From assembly GCF_015686695.1 (NCBI RefSeq), contig NZ_JADPMR010000003.1:186001-250000 (forward strand): a stretch of DNA of 64,000 nucleotides, written 5' to 3'. Shown here one piece after another: positions 53,403 through 62,058 of the stretch. A model generated the notes under the pieces. That model was not told the DNA's origin. It searched no databases and was given only the letters and a program-made list of their open reading frames with translations. The first letter of the stretch is position 1. The number at the start of each line of letters is the position of its first letter. This DNA comes from Vibrio nitrifigilis (GTDB lineage: Bacteria > Pseudomonadota > Gammaproteobacteria > Enterobacterales > Vibrionaceae). A program made the position numbers and the translations under genes.

Positions 53403-54854
53403 ATGAGTGACTCCAAATCAGGGCAATGGCTCGCGGCCAAACCCCTACCACTAGTGATCATCTTGGTCTTATCTGTCATTGCTTGGCAGTTTGCACCACC
53501 AGAAGGTCTAACTCTTCCTGCCTATCATACGGCCATCATTTTTATTGCAACCATCGTTGGTATCATTGCTAACGTTATGCCAACTGGCGCGCTGGCTATC
53601 GTCAGCTTAGCGTTCTTCGTGGTATTGCATGCAGGCGGTGCAACCTCAGCGAAAGGCGCTATGGTTGACGGTATGACCAACTTTAATAATCCATTAATTT
53701 GGCTTGTTATTATTGCGTTTACTATCGCTCGCGCCTTTACTAAAACGGGTTTAGGCCGTCGTATCGCACTGTTATTGCTTAGCAAGTTTGGTCAATCAAC
53801 GTTGCGTGTCGCATACTGCCTAGGTGTAGCAGACTTCTTAATTGCTCCAGCGACACCAAGTAATACTGCGCGTTCAGCTATTGTTTCTCCTATCGCAAAC
53901 TCTTTAGCAAAAACCATCAAAGCAGATGACCGAAAATTAGGACAATTCCTTATTTCATCGTCAGCGGCAATCAATGATGCTTCTGCGGTAGGTTTCCAAA
54001 CTGGCTTCTCAGGTAACCTTGCGTTAATCGGTATTGCTGCGAGCGTAGCAGGAATTAACTTAGACTTTGCTACTTGGTCTACTTACCTACTTGTTCCTGC
54101 TCTAGTCCTATTGGTGATTTTGCCGTTCATCTTGTACAAAGTGATCAGCCCGGCAACCAAAGAAACCCCTGAAGCGACTCATTTTGCCAAAGAAGAATTG
54201 AAAAAAATGGGTAAAGTGAGTGCGATGGAATGGAAGCTTGTATGCGTATTCTTAGGCTTAGTAATACTATGGGTTGGTGGACCGACTCTAGGTCTGTATT
54301 CAACCACTGCAGCCTTTATCGGTTTGGCTGTATTACTGCTGCTTGGCGTTTTAACTTGGGACGACATCAAAAGTGAGAAAGGTGCGTGGGATACCTTGGT
54401 TTGGTTTGCCGTATTGATGGGGATGGCCGATCACCTAAAAACTCTTGGTTTTACAGACTGGGTAGGTCACCAAATCTCGAACTTTCTCACCTCGACACTG
54501 GGTGGCGCGAGTCCTCTGATCTTCTTGTTAGCCATGATGACGTTTTATTTATTCCTAGCGTACTTCTTTGCTTCTGCTATCGCGAAAGTCGTTGCGATTA
54601 CCCCAGTATTTATGGGCGCACTTATTTCGCTTGGTGTATCCCCAATGCTGGCTGTGTTAGCTATCGCTGGTATTAGTTCTTTGGGTTGTAACCTTGCAAC
54701 CTACAGCCACGCACGTAACCCTCTTCTTATGGGGTACGGCTATCACTCAGATGGTGAATGGATGCGTATTGGTCTGGTGATTGCGATTAGCAGCGGGATT
54801 ATCTTTATGATCTCGGGCCTCCTTTGGTGGAGTATCTTAGGTGTAACAATCTAA
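53403..54854 (+). CDS. DASS (SLC13) family anion symporter/antiporter
   Basis: A 483-residue membrane protein with about 11-12 helices in two inverted halves. The first SNT substrate motif is intact (TPSNTARSAIVSPI, near residue 158), as in CitT/TtdT-type carriers. At the equivalent place in the second half the usual Ser/Thr-rich hairpin is replaced by SLGCNLATYSHARNP. Family substrates are citrate, tartrate or C4-dicarboxylates. Lying 153 bp after frdD, with a terminator between, it could exchange fumarate and succinate, but the substrate is inference. In V. cholerae I recall efp directly after frd, so this gene looks like an insertion. Confidence 0.85.
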   Translation: MSDSKSGQWLAAKPLPLVIILVLSVIAWQFAPPEGLTLPAYHTAIIFIATIVGIIANVMPTGALAIVSLAFFVVLHAGGATSAKGAMVDGMTNFNNPLIWLVIIAFTIARAFTKTGLGRRIALLLLSKFGQSTLRVAYCLGVADFLIAPATPSNTARSAIVSPIANSLAKTIKADDRKLGQFLISSSAAINDASAVGFQTGFSGNLALIGIAASVAGINLDFATWSTYLLVPALVLLVILPFILYKVISPATKETPEATHFAKEELKKMGKVSAMEWKLVCVFLGLVILWVGGPTLGLYSTTAAFIGLAVLLLLGVLTWDDIKSEKGAWDTLVWFAVLMGMADHLKTLGFTDWVGHQISNFLTSTLGGASPLIFLLAMMTFYLFLAYFFASAIAKVVAITPVFMGALISLGVSPMLAVLAIAGISSLGCNLATYSHARNPLLMGYGYHSDGEWMRIGLVIAISSGIIFMISGLLWWSILGVTI

Positions 54855-54873
54855 TCCTTATCTTCCAGATAAC

Positions 54874-54900
54874 AAAAAGGAGCGCATGCGCTCCTTTTTT
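54874..54900. terminator. Bidirectional terminator between the DASS gene and efp
   Basis: A palindromic stem (GGAGCGC/GCGCTCC, 2-base centre) is flanked by five As and six Ts, and serves both convergent genes. Confidence 0.9.
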
Positions 54901-54913
54901 CATTGAAGTGTGA

Positions 54914-55480
54914 TTATTTCACACGACCAACGTATTCTGCGCTACGTGTATCTACTTTAATCACTTCACCAATTTGGATGAATAGTGGAACGCGAACAAC
55001 TGCGCCAGTAGATAGAGTTGCTGGTTTACCGCCAGTGCCTTGAGTGTCACCTTTCAAGCCAGGATCAGTTTCAACAACTTCTAGCTCAACAAAGTTTGGT
55101 GGTGTTACCGCAATTGGGTTACCATTCCACAAAGTAAGCATACAAGTGTTGTTCTCTACCAACCATTTTGCGTTGTCGCCAACAGCAGCGAAATCTGCAG
55201 CGATTTGCTCGAAAGTTTCGTTGTTCATGAAGTGGTAGAATTCACCGTCTGTGTACAGGTAGTCAAGATCGATGTCCATTACATCAGCAACTTCTACTGA
55301 ATCACCTGATTTGAAGGTTTTCTCTAGAACTTTACCACTCAGCAGCTTACGGATTTTAACGCGGTTGAACGCTTGACCTTTACCTGGTTTCACATACTCG
55401 TTTTCGAGAATGGCACAAGGCTCGTTATCAAGCATGATTTTGAGACCGCCTTTAAATTCATTCGTGCTAACAGTAGCCAT
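54914..55480 (-). CDS. efp: Elongation factor P
   Basis: A 188-residue three-domain translation factor that rescues ribosomes stalled at polyproline. The modified residue is Lys34 in VKPGKGQAFNRV, the beta-lysylation type that uses EpmA and EpmB. The domain III consensus (TDPGLKGDTQGTGGKPATLSTG) is present. It diverges from epmB with only 34 bp between start codons. Confidence 0.97.
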   Translation of the reverse strand: MATVSTNEFKGGLKIMLDNEPCAILENEYVKPGKGQAFNRVKIRKLLSGKVLEKTFKSGDSVEVADVMDIDLDYLYTDGEFYHFMNNETFEQIAADFAAVGDNAKWLVENNTCMLTLWNGNPIAVTPPNFVELEVVETDPGLKGDTQGTGGKPATLSTGAVVRVPLFIQIGEVIKVDTRSAEYVGRVK

Positions 55481-55514
55481 TATTTCCTCTTACATTGTTC
55501 GAGTTAAAAAGTTA

Positions 55515-56537
55515 ATGCCGCACATAATAACCCGAAAAGTCGAATCTGTTGAGCAAAACTGGCTCAAACAGCTAGCTAATGCGATCTCCGATCCCGCTTT
55601 ATTACTAAAACAGCTCCATATCGACCCTTCACCGTGGGAAAGAGGGTTTGCAGCACGTCAATTGTTCCCTTTACGTGTGCCTCAAAGTTTTGTCGACCGC
55701 ATGGAAAAAGGCAACCCTTATGACCCATTATTACGTCAAGTGTTGCCACTCACGCAAGAATTTGAAGTGCATGAGGGGTTTTCCAATGATCCGCTCGATG
55801 AGCAAGACAATGAAATGCCAGGCCTGCTGCATAAATATCGTAACCGCGCACTGTTAATCGTCAAAGGTGGCTGTGCGATTAACTGTCGTTACTGTTTTCG
55901 TCGTCATTTCCCTTATGCAGATAACAAAGGGTCTAAGGCGGTTTGGCAACAAAATTTAGATTACATCGCGGCCAACCCACAGTTAGATGAAATCATTCTA
56001 TCCGGTGGCGATCCATTAATGGCTAAAGATCATGAGTTAGCTTGGTTGATCGATGGGATCGCAGCAATACCACACATCAAGCGCCTGCGTATTCACTCAC
56101 GCTTGCCCGTTGTGCTACCTGCGCGAGTGACTCACGAGTTATGCCAACTATTGGGAAATACTCGCCTACAAACCATTTTTGTTACTCACATCAATCATGC
56201 CAATGAGATCAACGCTGAGCTTACAGGATGCCTGACTCAGCTCAAGCGTGTGGGAGTTACACTATTAAACCAAGGCGTCATGCTTAAAGGCGTCAATGAC
56301 AACGTTGCCGCTCAAGTGAACTTGAGTAATGCCCTGTTTGATGCTGGTGTTCTACCCTATTACATGCATGTACTCGATAAGGTACAGGGCGCAGCGCATT
56401 TCTTTATCAGCGACCAAGAGGCCAAAGAAATTATGGCCGGAGTGATTACTCAGATATCAGGTTACTTAGTTCCTAAGTTAACCCGAGAAATTGGTGGAAG
56501 ACCAAGCAAAACACCTCTCGATTTGCATTTAGAGTGA
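55515..56537 (+). CDS. epmB: EpmB, EF-P-directed lysine 2,3-aminomutase
   Basis: A 340-residue radical S-adenosylmethionine and PLP enzyme that converts (S)-alpha-lysine to (R)-beta-lysine for EF-P. The ATG at 55515 is used; the longer reading would run back over efp. The radical SAM cluster is CAINCRYCFRRH (Cys120, Cys124, Cys127). The PLP lysine region is RRHFPYAD to SGGDPLMAKD, ending in a GGRPSKTPLD tail. Its partners epmA and efp lie in the same window. Confidence 0.95.
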   Translation: MPHIITRKVESVEQNWLKQLANAISDPALLLKQLHIDPSPWERGFAARQLFPLRVPQSFVDRMEKGNPYDPLLRQVLPLTQEFEVHEGFSNDPLDEQDNEMPGLLHKYRNRALLIVKGGCAINCRYCFRRHFPYADNKGSKAVWQQNLDYIAANPQLDEIILSGGDPLMAKDHELAWLIDGIAAIPHIKRLRIHSRLPVVLPARVTHELCQLLGNTRLQTIFVTHINHANEINAELTGCLTQLKRVGVTLLNQGVMLKGVNDNVAAQVNLSNALFDAGVLPYYMHVLDKVQGAAHFFISDQEAKEIMAGVITQISGYLVPKLTREIGGRPSKTPLDLHLE

Positions 56538-56651
56538 GAAGAAACTTGATCGATTAATATTCGTTATCTATACAAACAAAATATAGAGTCGAATGCCCAA
56601 TTTAAAAACGGCATACTCCAGCGTTTTATGACCTAAAGGACAACGCCTACA

Positions 56652-57245
56652 ATGCCGTTACTGACTTCTTTCTTCCACCTTGGTCCGTTCAGTTGGTCCG
56701 CTTTATTCTGCTGTGCGTTAAATGGATTATTGATTGGTGTTGAACGCCAAACTCGTGGCAAACCAGTCGGTATTCGGACCTCCATTCTAATCATCTCTGG
56801 CACCTATTTCTTTATGGCTATGTGTGTGTCCTTATCGCCTAATCCAATGGATCAAGCGCGGGTTCTTGGTCAGATTATTACAGGTGTCGGCTTTTTAGGT
56901 GCTGGCGTGATGATGACTCAAGACGGTAAAATTCATGGGGTGACATCAGCAGCGGTGATTTGGGTATTAGCCTCATTAGGGCTAATGATTGGACTTGGTT
57001 ACTTAACCGAGTCGGTACTGATCACCGTATTAATGCTTGCCGTATTACTTGGTGTCGATAAGGTAGAAAACACCTTTCAAAGTTTACGCCGCGGTGTTCA
57101 CCAAAAATTACGTCGTTCATTAACAGAAAGACGCACGATCTCTCACGATGTTGAACACGATAATATCTTGAGTTCAGAATCAGCAGATTCAGTTATCACT
57201 GAAACGGTTGAAAAAAGACAAGATACAGAAAGTAATAAGCCGTAG
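56652..57245 (+). CDS. MgtC/SapB family membrane protein
   Basis: A 197-residue protein with about five hydrophobic segments in the first 140 residues. The MgtC signature is GVERQTRGKPVGIRTSIL, with GVGFLGAGVMM and DGKIHGVTSAAVIWVLASLGL. The remaining tail is charged and cytoplasmic. MgtC proteins inhibit ATP synthase or help low-Mg survival, but many family members have no assigned role. No Mg transporter is adjacent. Confidence 0.85.
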   Translation: MPLLTSFFHLGPFSWSALFCCALNGLLIGVERQTRGKPVGIRTSILIISGTYFFMAMCVSLSPNPMDQARVLGQIITGVGFLGAGVMMTQDGKIHGVTSAAVIWVLASLGLMIGLGYLTESVLITVLMLAVLLGVDKVENTFQSLRRGVHQKLRRSLTERRTISHDVEHDNILSSESADSVITETVEKRQDTESNKP

Positions 57246-57259
57246 CATTTGCTACGGCT
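57238..57259. terminator. Hairpin between the MgtC-like gene and modF
   Basis: A perfect 9-bp stem (AGCCGTAGC/GCTACGGCT, loop ATTT) includes the stop codon of the left gene. There is only a mild T-tract. Confidence 0.6.
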
Positions 57260-57281
57260 ATCTTCTTATTACGTGTAAAAA

Positions 57282-58733
57282 TCAGTCTTGGTAAATTTTT
57301 ACTTGGTAGCCCTCTGCTGGGTCGTCATTAGCAACAAAGTCAACAAAGTGATGAATCGATGACAACGCATCTTCTTCGTAGTGTGTAACATATAACAGCT
57401 GAGTGAGATTGGCCGATGCGATTCGATTCAGTGCGTGATACACCAATTTACGATTGATGAAATCTAACCCTTGGTAAGGCTCATCTAAAATCAGCAATGC
57501 AGGTTGTTTGATCAATGCCCGACCGATAAGCAATAGGCGTTGACGACCATAGTCCAAACTACGAAATCCGGCTTTAGCCAACCCTTCCATTTCCAGAAGC
57601 TCTAACCAATAACGCGCTAACTTAATCTCTTTCGCACTAGGCTGTTGATATAGCCCGATAGAATCATAAAAACCAGAACACAGTACGTCTAAGGCAGAGC
57701 AGTTAACTCGATACTGTAAATGCAATGACGAAGACACGACACCAATGTGTTTTTTCACATCCCAAATCGTTTCGCCGCCGCCGCGCTTCATGCCCAACAC
57801 CGTAATGTCGTTACTATAACATTGCGGATGGTCACCCATGATCAATCCCAATAAAGTACTTTTGCCGCACCCATTTGGACCGCGCACTTGCCAATGTTGA
57901 CCTGCTTCGATTTTCCAGTTCACACCAGAGAAAATATTCGCATCGACATACTCCACTGACACATCATTCATAATGACACGAGGATTAGGGTATTGATCTT
58001 CTTTCTGCTCAGAAGCCATCAGCTCTACTAAGGCTTCACTGCGTGATTCAGAGAGCGCTCTCATTTGCTCGAGCAACGGATGATTTAACCAATCGTTACG
58101 CGTCATTGTTTGTGATAATGAGCTTTCGTCAAACAGCGCAATATGAGTAATAAATTCCGGTAATTCATCTTCGCGAGACGTGACAATCACTAACCGCATG
58201 GTTTGCGATAGCTCATTGAGTAGCTCTGATAATGTCGCTCGGTGGGCAATGTCTAACCCGGTATAAGGTTCATCGAGAATCAACAACTCAGGCTGGGTTG
58301 CTAATGCGCGAGCAAGCATTAAGCGACGTGTTTCTCCGGTGGAAAGCTGGCGAAAACCACGCTGACGTAACGCGACTAAATCGGTCTTTTCCAATAACGA
58401 CTCTAATTCTTCGTCCGTACAACCAGCATCTTTGATTAACGCTTCCACTGTCGAGCCATAATCAATCCGATCCATAAAATCGGTATCATCATTGGCTAAC
58501 TCAATATCTAATAATTTTTGTTGTTCATGCAATGAAACACAGCCAATGTGCTCGGGTTTAGATTCGATATCACCGGTGTCAGGCTGCTCCAACCCAGCCA
58601 ACACAGCCACCAATAAAGATGAACCATGGCTATGAGTGGAAAACACTCCCCAATGTTGATTCGGCAATAATTCCCAATCATCAATACGAAGATCCACCGC
58701 ACCGGTGTGATGTTTTAACTGCTTAATTCTCAT
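57282..58733 (-). CDS. modF: ModF-like tandem ATP-binding-cassette protein
   Basis: A 483-residue soluble protein with two ABC domains. The second is intact: Walker A GPNGCGKST, signature-like LDYGRQRLL, Walker B LLILDEPYQGLD. The first has LSTGETRRLML and LLILDEPYTGLD, but its Walker A is degenerate (GVFSTHSHGSSLL, with the P-loop Lys replaced by Ser). Segments such as GGETIWDVKKHIGVVSSSLHL match E. coli ModF closely. The function is unknown; it is associated with molybdate transport operons in E. coli, but none is near here. Confidence 0.85.
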   Translation of the reverse strand: MRIKQLKHHTGAVDLRIDDWELLPNQHWGVFSTHSHGSSLLVAVLAGLEQPDTGDIESKPEHIGCVSLHEQQKLLDIELANDDTDFMDRIDYGSTVEALIKDAGCTDEELESLLEKTDLVALRQRGFRQLSTGETRRLMLARALATQPELLILDEPYTGLDIAHRATLSELLNELSQTMRLVIVTSREDELPEFITHIALFDESSLSQTMTRNDWLNHPLLEQMRALSESRSEALVELMASEQKEDQYPNPRVIMNDVSVEYVDANIFSGVNWKIEAGQHWQVRGPNGCGKSTLLGLIMGDHPQCYSNDITVLGMKRGGGETIWDVKKHIGVVSSSLHLQYRVNCSALDVLCSGFYDSIGLYQQPSAKEIKLARYWLELLEMEGLAKAGFRSLDYGRQRLLLIGRALIKQPALLILDEPYQGLDFINRKLVYHALNRIASANLTQLLYVTHYEEDALSSIHHFVDFVANDDPAEGYQVKIYQD

Positions 58734-58989
58734 ACTTCCTGTCCTTAGTCTTACCCCTTGATATTAGTGATTGAACGGCAGTAACCAATATCTTCACTTA
58801 AGCGTGACTGGGTATTCCATATACTGCATAAAAATAGGAAGAATTCCTACCAAATTCTGGTCACGCCCTTATCGCTAAAACTCACTTTAGCCTTGTAACA
58901 CATCGTTAAGGTCCGATAAACTCAGCAAATAGAAATCACAGCAACGCATTTGGGTTGCGGGAAGACTTACCTTTACATTAGGACGTATT

Positions 58990-59556
58990 ATGAGCCGTAT
59001 TGACTCACTGGAAAAACTGGCAGAACTTTATCCTCAGCCTCACCCTCTGGCAGTAAAAAAAGCCATTGATCATATCGACCCACACACACAGACTTTCATT
59101 GAGCACAGCCCGCTATGCATTATTGCAAGTCGTGACAATGAAGGATTTCTTGATACATCTCCTCGCGGCGGCTTACCGGGTTTTGTCAAAGTACTCGATG
59201 AACATACGATTGCGTTCCCAGACAGTGCTGGTAACAACCGTATCGATACACTTAAAAACCTAGTGGAAGACCCACACATCAGCTTGCTGTTTTTGATTCC
59301 AGGCATCAAAGAAGTGGTTCGAGTAAAGGGAACAGCAACACTGCATACTAATGAAGATTTGAGAAATCAGTGTTTAGATGGGAACAAACCAGGCAAGCTT
59401 GTGGTCAAAATAAATGTCCACAAAACGTACTTTCACTGCCCGAAAGCGTTGTTACTCGCTAAAGTCTGGGAAGCGGATGCCCAGATTGAGCGAGATTTTT
59501 TACCAAATATGCTGCAAATCATCAAAGATCAGCTACATATGAATGATGAAGAGTAA
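58990..59556 (+). CDS. Pyridoxamine-5'-phosphate-oxidase-like FMN protein (MSMEG_1061 type)
   Basis: A 188-residue split-barrel flavoprotein family member. Visible are SPLCIIASRDNEGFLDTSPRGG (the FMN-binding start), FPDSAGNNRIDTLKNLVEDP and ISLLFLIPGIKEVVRVKGTA. Members bind FMN or F420, and the substrate is unknown. The name is family-level only. It stands alone upstream of groL, with its own terminator. Confidence 0.8.
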   Translation: MSRIDSLEKLAELYPQPHPLAVKKAIDHIDPHTQTFIEHSPLCIIASRDNEGFLDTSPRGGLPGFVKVLDEHTIAFPDSAGNNRIDTLKNLVEDPHISLLFLIPGIKEVVRVKGTATLHTNEDLRNQCLDGNKPGKLVVKINVHKTYFHCPKALLLAKVWEADAQIERDFLPNMLQIIKDQLHMNDEE

Positions 59557-59573
59557 CCTTTATCAGAATAGAT

Positions 59574-59600
59574 AAAACCGGGATGATCCCGGTTTTTTTG
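59574..59600 (+). terminator. Terminator of the PPOX-like gene
   Basis: An 8-bp stem (AACCGGGA/TCCCGGTT, loop TGA) is followed by a run of Ts. Confidence 0.88.
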
Positions 59601-59621
59601 TGCCTTTAGAGCAGACAGTGA

Positions 59622-59657
59622 CAAAAAAAACCGCGAGCTAAGCTCGCGGTTTTTTAA
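59622..59657 (-). terminator. Terminator of groSL
   Basis: A 9-bp GC-rich stem (CCGCGAGCT/AGCTCGCGG) is flanked by eight As and seven Ts; it lies just past the groL stop codon. Confidence 0.92.
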
Positions 59658-59697
59658 AACAATGATTCGCGTGAACGAAACGTCATTGGGGGTGGGA

Positions 59698-61347
59698 TTA
59701 CATGCCCATACCACCCATGCCGCCCATACCACCCATGCCGCCCATATCAGGCATTGCAGGAGCATCTTTAACAGGACGATCAGTTACCATCGCTTCAGTA
59801 GTAATCATTAGACCAGCAACAGAAGCAGCGAATTGTAGTGCGCTACGAGTTACTTTAGTTGGATCTAGAATACCCATTGCGATCATGTCACCATATTCGC
59901 CAGTTGCAGCGTTGTAACCGTAGTTACCTTCGCCTGCTTTCACGTTGTTCGCAACCACAGATTCTTCATCACCTGCGTTTGTCACGATTTGACGGATAGG
60001 TGCTTCCATTGCACGAAGTGCAACACGGATACCAACGTTTTGTTCTTCATTATCACCAGTTAACTCTGTGATATCAGACGCAACGCGGATAAGAGCAACA
60101 CCACCACCAGCAACAACGCCTTCTTCTACTGCAGCACGAGTTGCATGTAGAGCATCTTCAACACGGTCTTTCTTCTCTTTCATTTCGACTTCAGTTGCTG
60201 CGCCAACTTTGATAACAGCTACGCCGCCAGCAAGTTTAGCAACACGTTCTTGAAGTTTTTCACGATCGTAGTCAGAAGTCGCGTCTTCGATTTGTTGACG
60301 GATTTGAGTAACACGGCCTTGAATTGCTTCTTCTTCACCAGCGCCATCGATAATAGTGCTGTTTTCTTTAGTGATAGTAACGCGTTTCGCTTGACCTAGG
60401 TCTTCAAGCGCTACTTTTTCAAGTTCTAGACCGATTTCTTCAGAAATAACAGTACCGCCAGTTAGGATAGCGATATCTTGAAGCATTGCTTTACGACGGT
60501 CGCCAAAGCCAGGTGCTTTAACAGCAGCCACTTTCACGATACCACGCATGTTGTTCACAACTAGAGTTGCTAGCGCTTCGCCTTCAACGTCTTCTGCAAT
60601 GATAAGTAGAGGACGAGATGCTTTTGCTACAGCTTCAAGAGTTGGTAGCAATTCGCGGATGTTTGATACTTTTTTATCAACCAATAGGATGAATGGATTT
60701 TCTAGATCCACAGAACCCGCTTCTTGGTTATTGATGAAGTACGGAGATAGGTAACCACGGTCAAACTGCATACCTTCAACAACATCTAGTTCGTCTTGAA
60801 GTGCTTGACCTTCCTCAACAGTGATTACACCGTCGCGGCCTACTTTTTCCATTGCTTCAGCGATGATAGTACCAACAGTCGCATCAGAGTTTGCAGAGAT
60901 AGTACCAACTTGAGCGATAGCTTTATTGTCTTCACAATTTACAGACAGTGCTTTTAGACCTTCAACAGCAGCAGCAACCGCTTTGTCGATACCACGTTTT
61001 AGATCCATTGGGTTCATACCAGCAGCAACTGCTTTTAAGCCTTCGTTTACGATAGCTTGAGCAAGAACTGTTGCAGTAGTAGTACCGTCACCAGCAGCAT
61101 CGTTCGCTTGAGATGCTACTTCTTTAACCATTTGTGCGCCCATGTTTTGGAATTTGTCTTCCAACTCAATTTCACGCGCTACTGATACACCATCTTTAGT
61201 GATAGTTGGTGCACCGAAAGATTTATCAAGAACAACGTTACGACCTTTAGGACCAAGGGTAACTTTTACAGCGTCGGCTAGAACGTTTACGCCTTCCAGC
61301 ATTTTTACGCGAGCATCATTGCCAAATTTTACGTCTTTAGCAGCCAT
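59698..61347 (-). CDS. groL: GroEL, 60-kDa chaperonin
   Basis: A 549-residue chaperonin subunit that forms the double seven-membered ring with GroES. The N-terminal AAKDVKFG and TLGPKGRNVVLDK, the DGTTTATVLA ATP motif and LKRGIDKAV are conserved. The C-terminus carries five GGM-type repeats ending GGMGM. It starts 53 bp after groS in the same transcription unit. Confidence 0.98.
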   Translation of the reverse strand: MAAKDVKFGNDARVKMLEGVNVLADAVKVTLGPKGRNVVLDKSFGAPTITKDGVSVAREIELEDKFQNMGAQMVKEVASQANDAAGDGTTTATVLAQAIVNEGLKAVAAGMNPMDLKRGIDKAVAAAVEGLKALSVNCEDNKAIAQVGTISANSDATVGTIIAEAMEKVGRDGVITVEEGQALQDELDVVEGMQFDRGYLSPYFINNQEAGSVDLENPFILLVDKKVSNIRELLPTLEAVAKASRPLLIIAEDVEGEALATLVVNNMRGIVKVAAVKAPGFGDRRKAMLQDIAILTGGTVISEEIGLELEKVALEDLGQAKRVTITKENSTIIDGAGEEEAIQGRVTQIRQQIEDATSDYDREKLQERVAKLAGGVAVIKVGAATEVEMKEKKDRVEDALHATRAAVEEGVVAGGGVALIRVASDITELTGDNEEQNVGIRVALRAMEAPIRQIVTNAGDEESVVANNVKAGEGNYGYNAATGEYGDMIAMGILDPTKVTRSALQFAASVAGLMITTEAMVTDRPVKDAPAMPDMGGMGGMGGMGGMGM

Positions 61348-61400
61348 TTTGTATTTCCTCTCTATAATTCGTTATTTCTTGTTCGTTTTATGCGGAGCAA

Positions 61401-61691
61401 TTACTCAACGATTGCCAGAATGTCAGCCTCTGACAGAATCAGAACGTCTTTGCCTTCGATTTTTTCTGATTTAGTGCCGTAACCTTCACTGAAAATTACA
61501 GTGTCGCCCACTTGTACGTCTAGAGGTTGAACCGAACCATTTTCTAAGATGCGACCCTTACCTACAGCTAGTACAGTACCGCGAGTAGATTTTTCTGCAG
61601 CAGAGCCAGTAAGAACTATGCCACCCGCAGACTTAGATTCAACTTCTTTGCGTTCAACGATAACTCGGTCATGTAATGGACGAATGTTCAT
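61401..61691 (-). CDS. groS: GroES, 10-kDa co-chaperonin
   Basis: A 96-residue co-chaperonin. It begins NIRPLHDRVIVER, contains the mobile loop (AGGIVLTGSAAEKSTRG) that binds GroEL and the QVGDTVIF roof region. It is the first gene of groSL and is preceded by a heat-shock promoter. Confidence 0.98.
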   Translation of the reverse strand: MNIRPLHDRVIVERKEVESKSAGGIVLTGSAAEKSTRGTVLAVGKGRILENGSVQPLDVQVGDTVIFSEGYGTKSEKIEGKDVLILSEADILAIVE

Positions 61692-62058
61692 CGGTCGTCT
61701 CTCCTGATTAAATTTTCCGTCTTAATGTTTATGAAACGCTGATCGCTCAGCTTGTGTTTGATATGTGGGGGATAAATGTGGCTAACCCAAGGGGAAAAAG
61801 AAAAAAAATTGTGATTAATTTAACAAAATGTTGAGTTCTTAACCAATTGGCGAGCAAGAATTCGTCGTATTGGTCGATGAGGGCAAAAAATAGGAATGAC
61901 AAACCACAAAATCCGCCGTTTAACGTTGGGATATTTAGCGTTAAAGTCAGTGAACGCTAATATAGTAAATCATTTGCTTTATTAACATGATAATTCATAA
62001 TGTTCACATATAGACGACACAGTCACTCCTGAGTACGGAATACTGACAGAGGACCATA
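61692..62058. other. Intergenic region groS and SufR-like gene
   Basis: The 367 AT-rich bases hold the sigma-32 promoter of groSL (61763-61792) and, further right, the presumed promoter of the divergent regulator. No other motif was recognised. Confidence 0.6.
61763..61792 (-). promoter_or_regulatory. Sigma-32 heat-shock promoter of groSL
   Basis: On the minus strand CCTTGGGT is followed, after a 13-base spacer, by CCCCCACAT, close to the sigma-32 consensus CTTGAAA-N(11-15)-CCCCATNT. It lies about 70 bp before groS. The heat-shock regulation of groE is well established; the match here is direct, with the -35 deviating at two positions. Confidence 0.6.

Noticed and set aside
55410..55514. Longer epmB reading starting inside efp
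   Set aside because: It would run over the divergent efp start; the ATG at 55515 gives the family-typical N-terminus.
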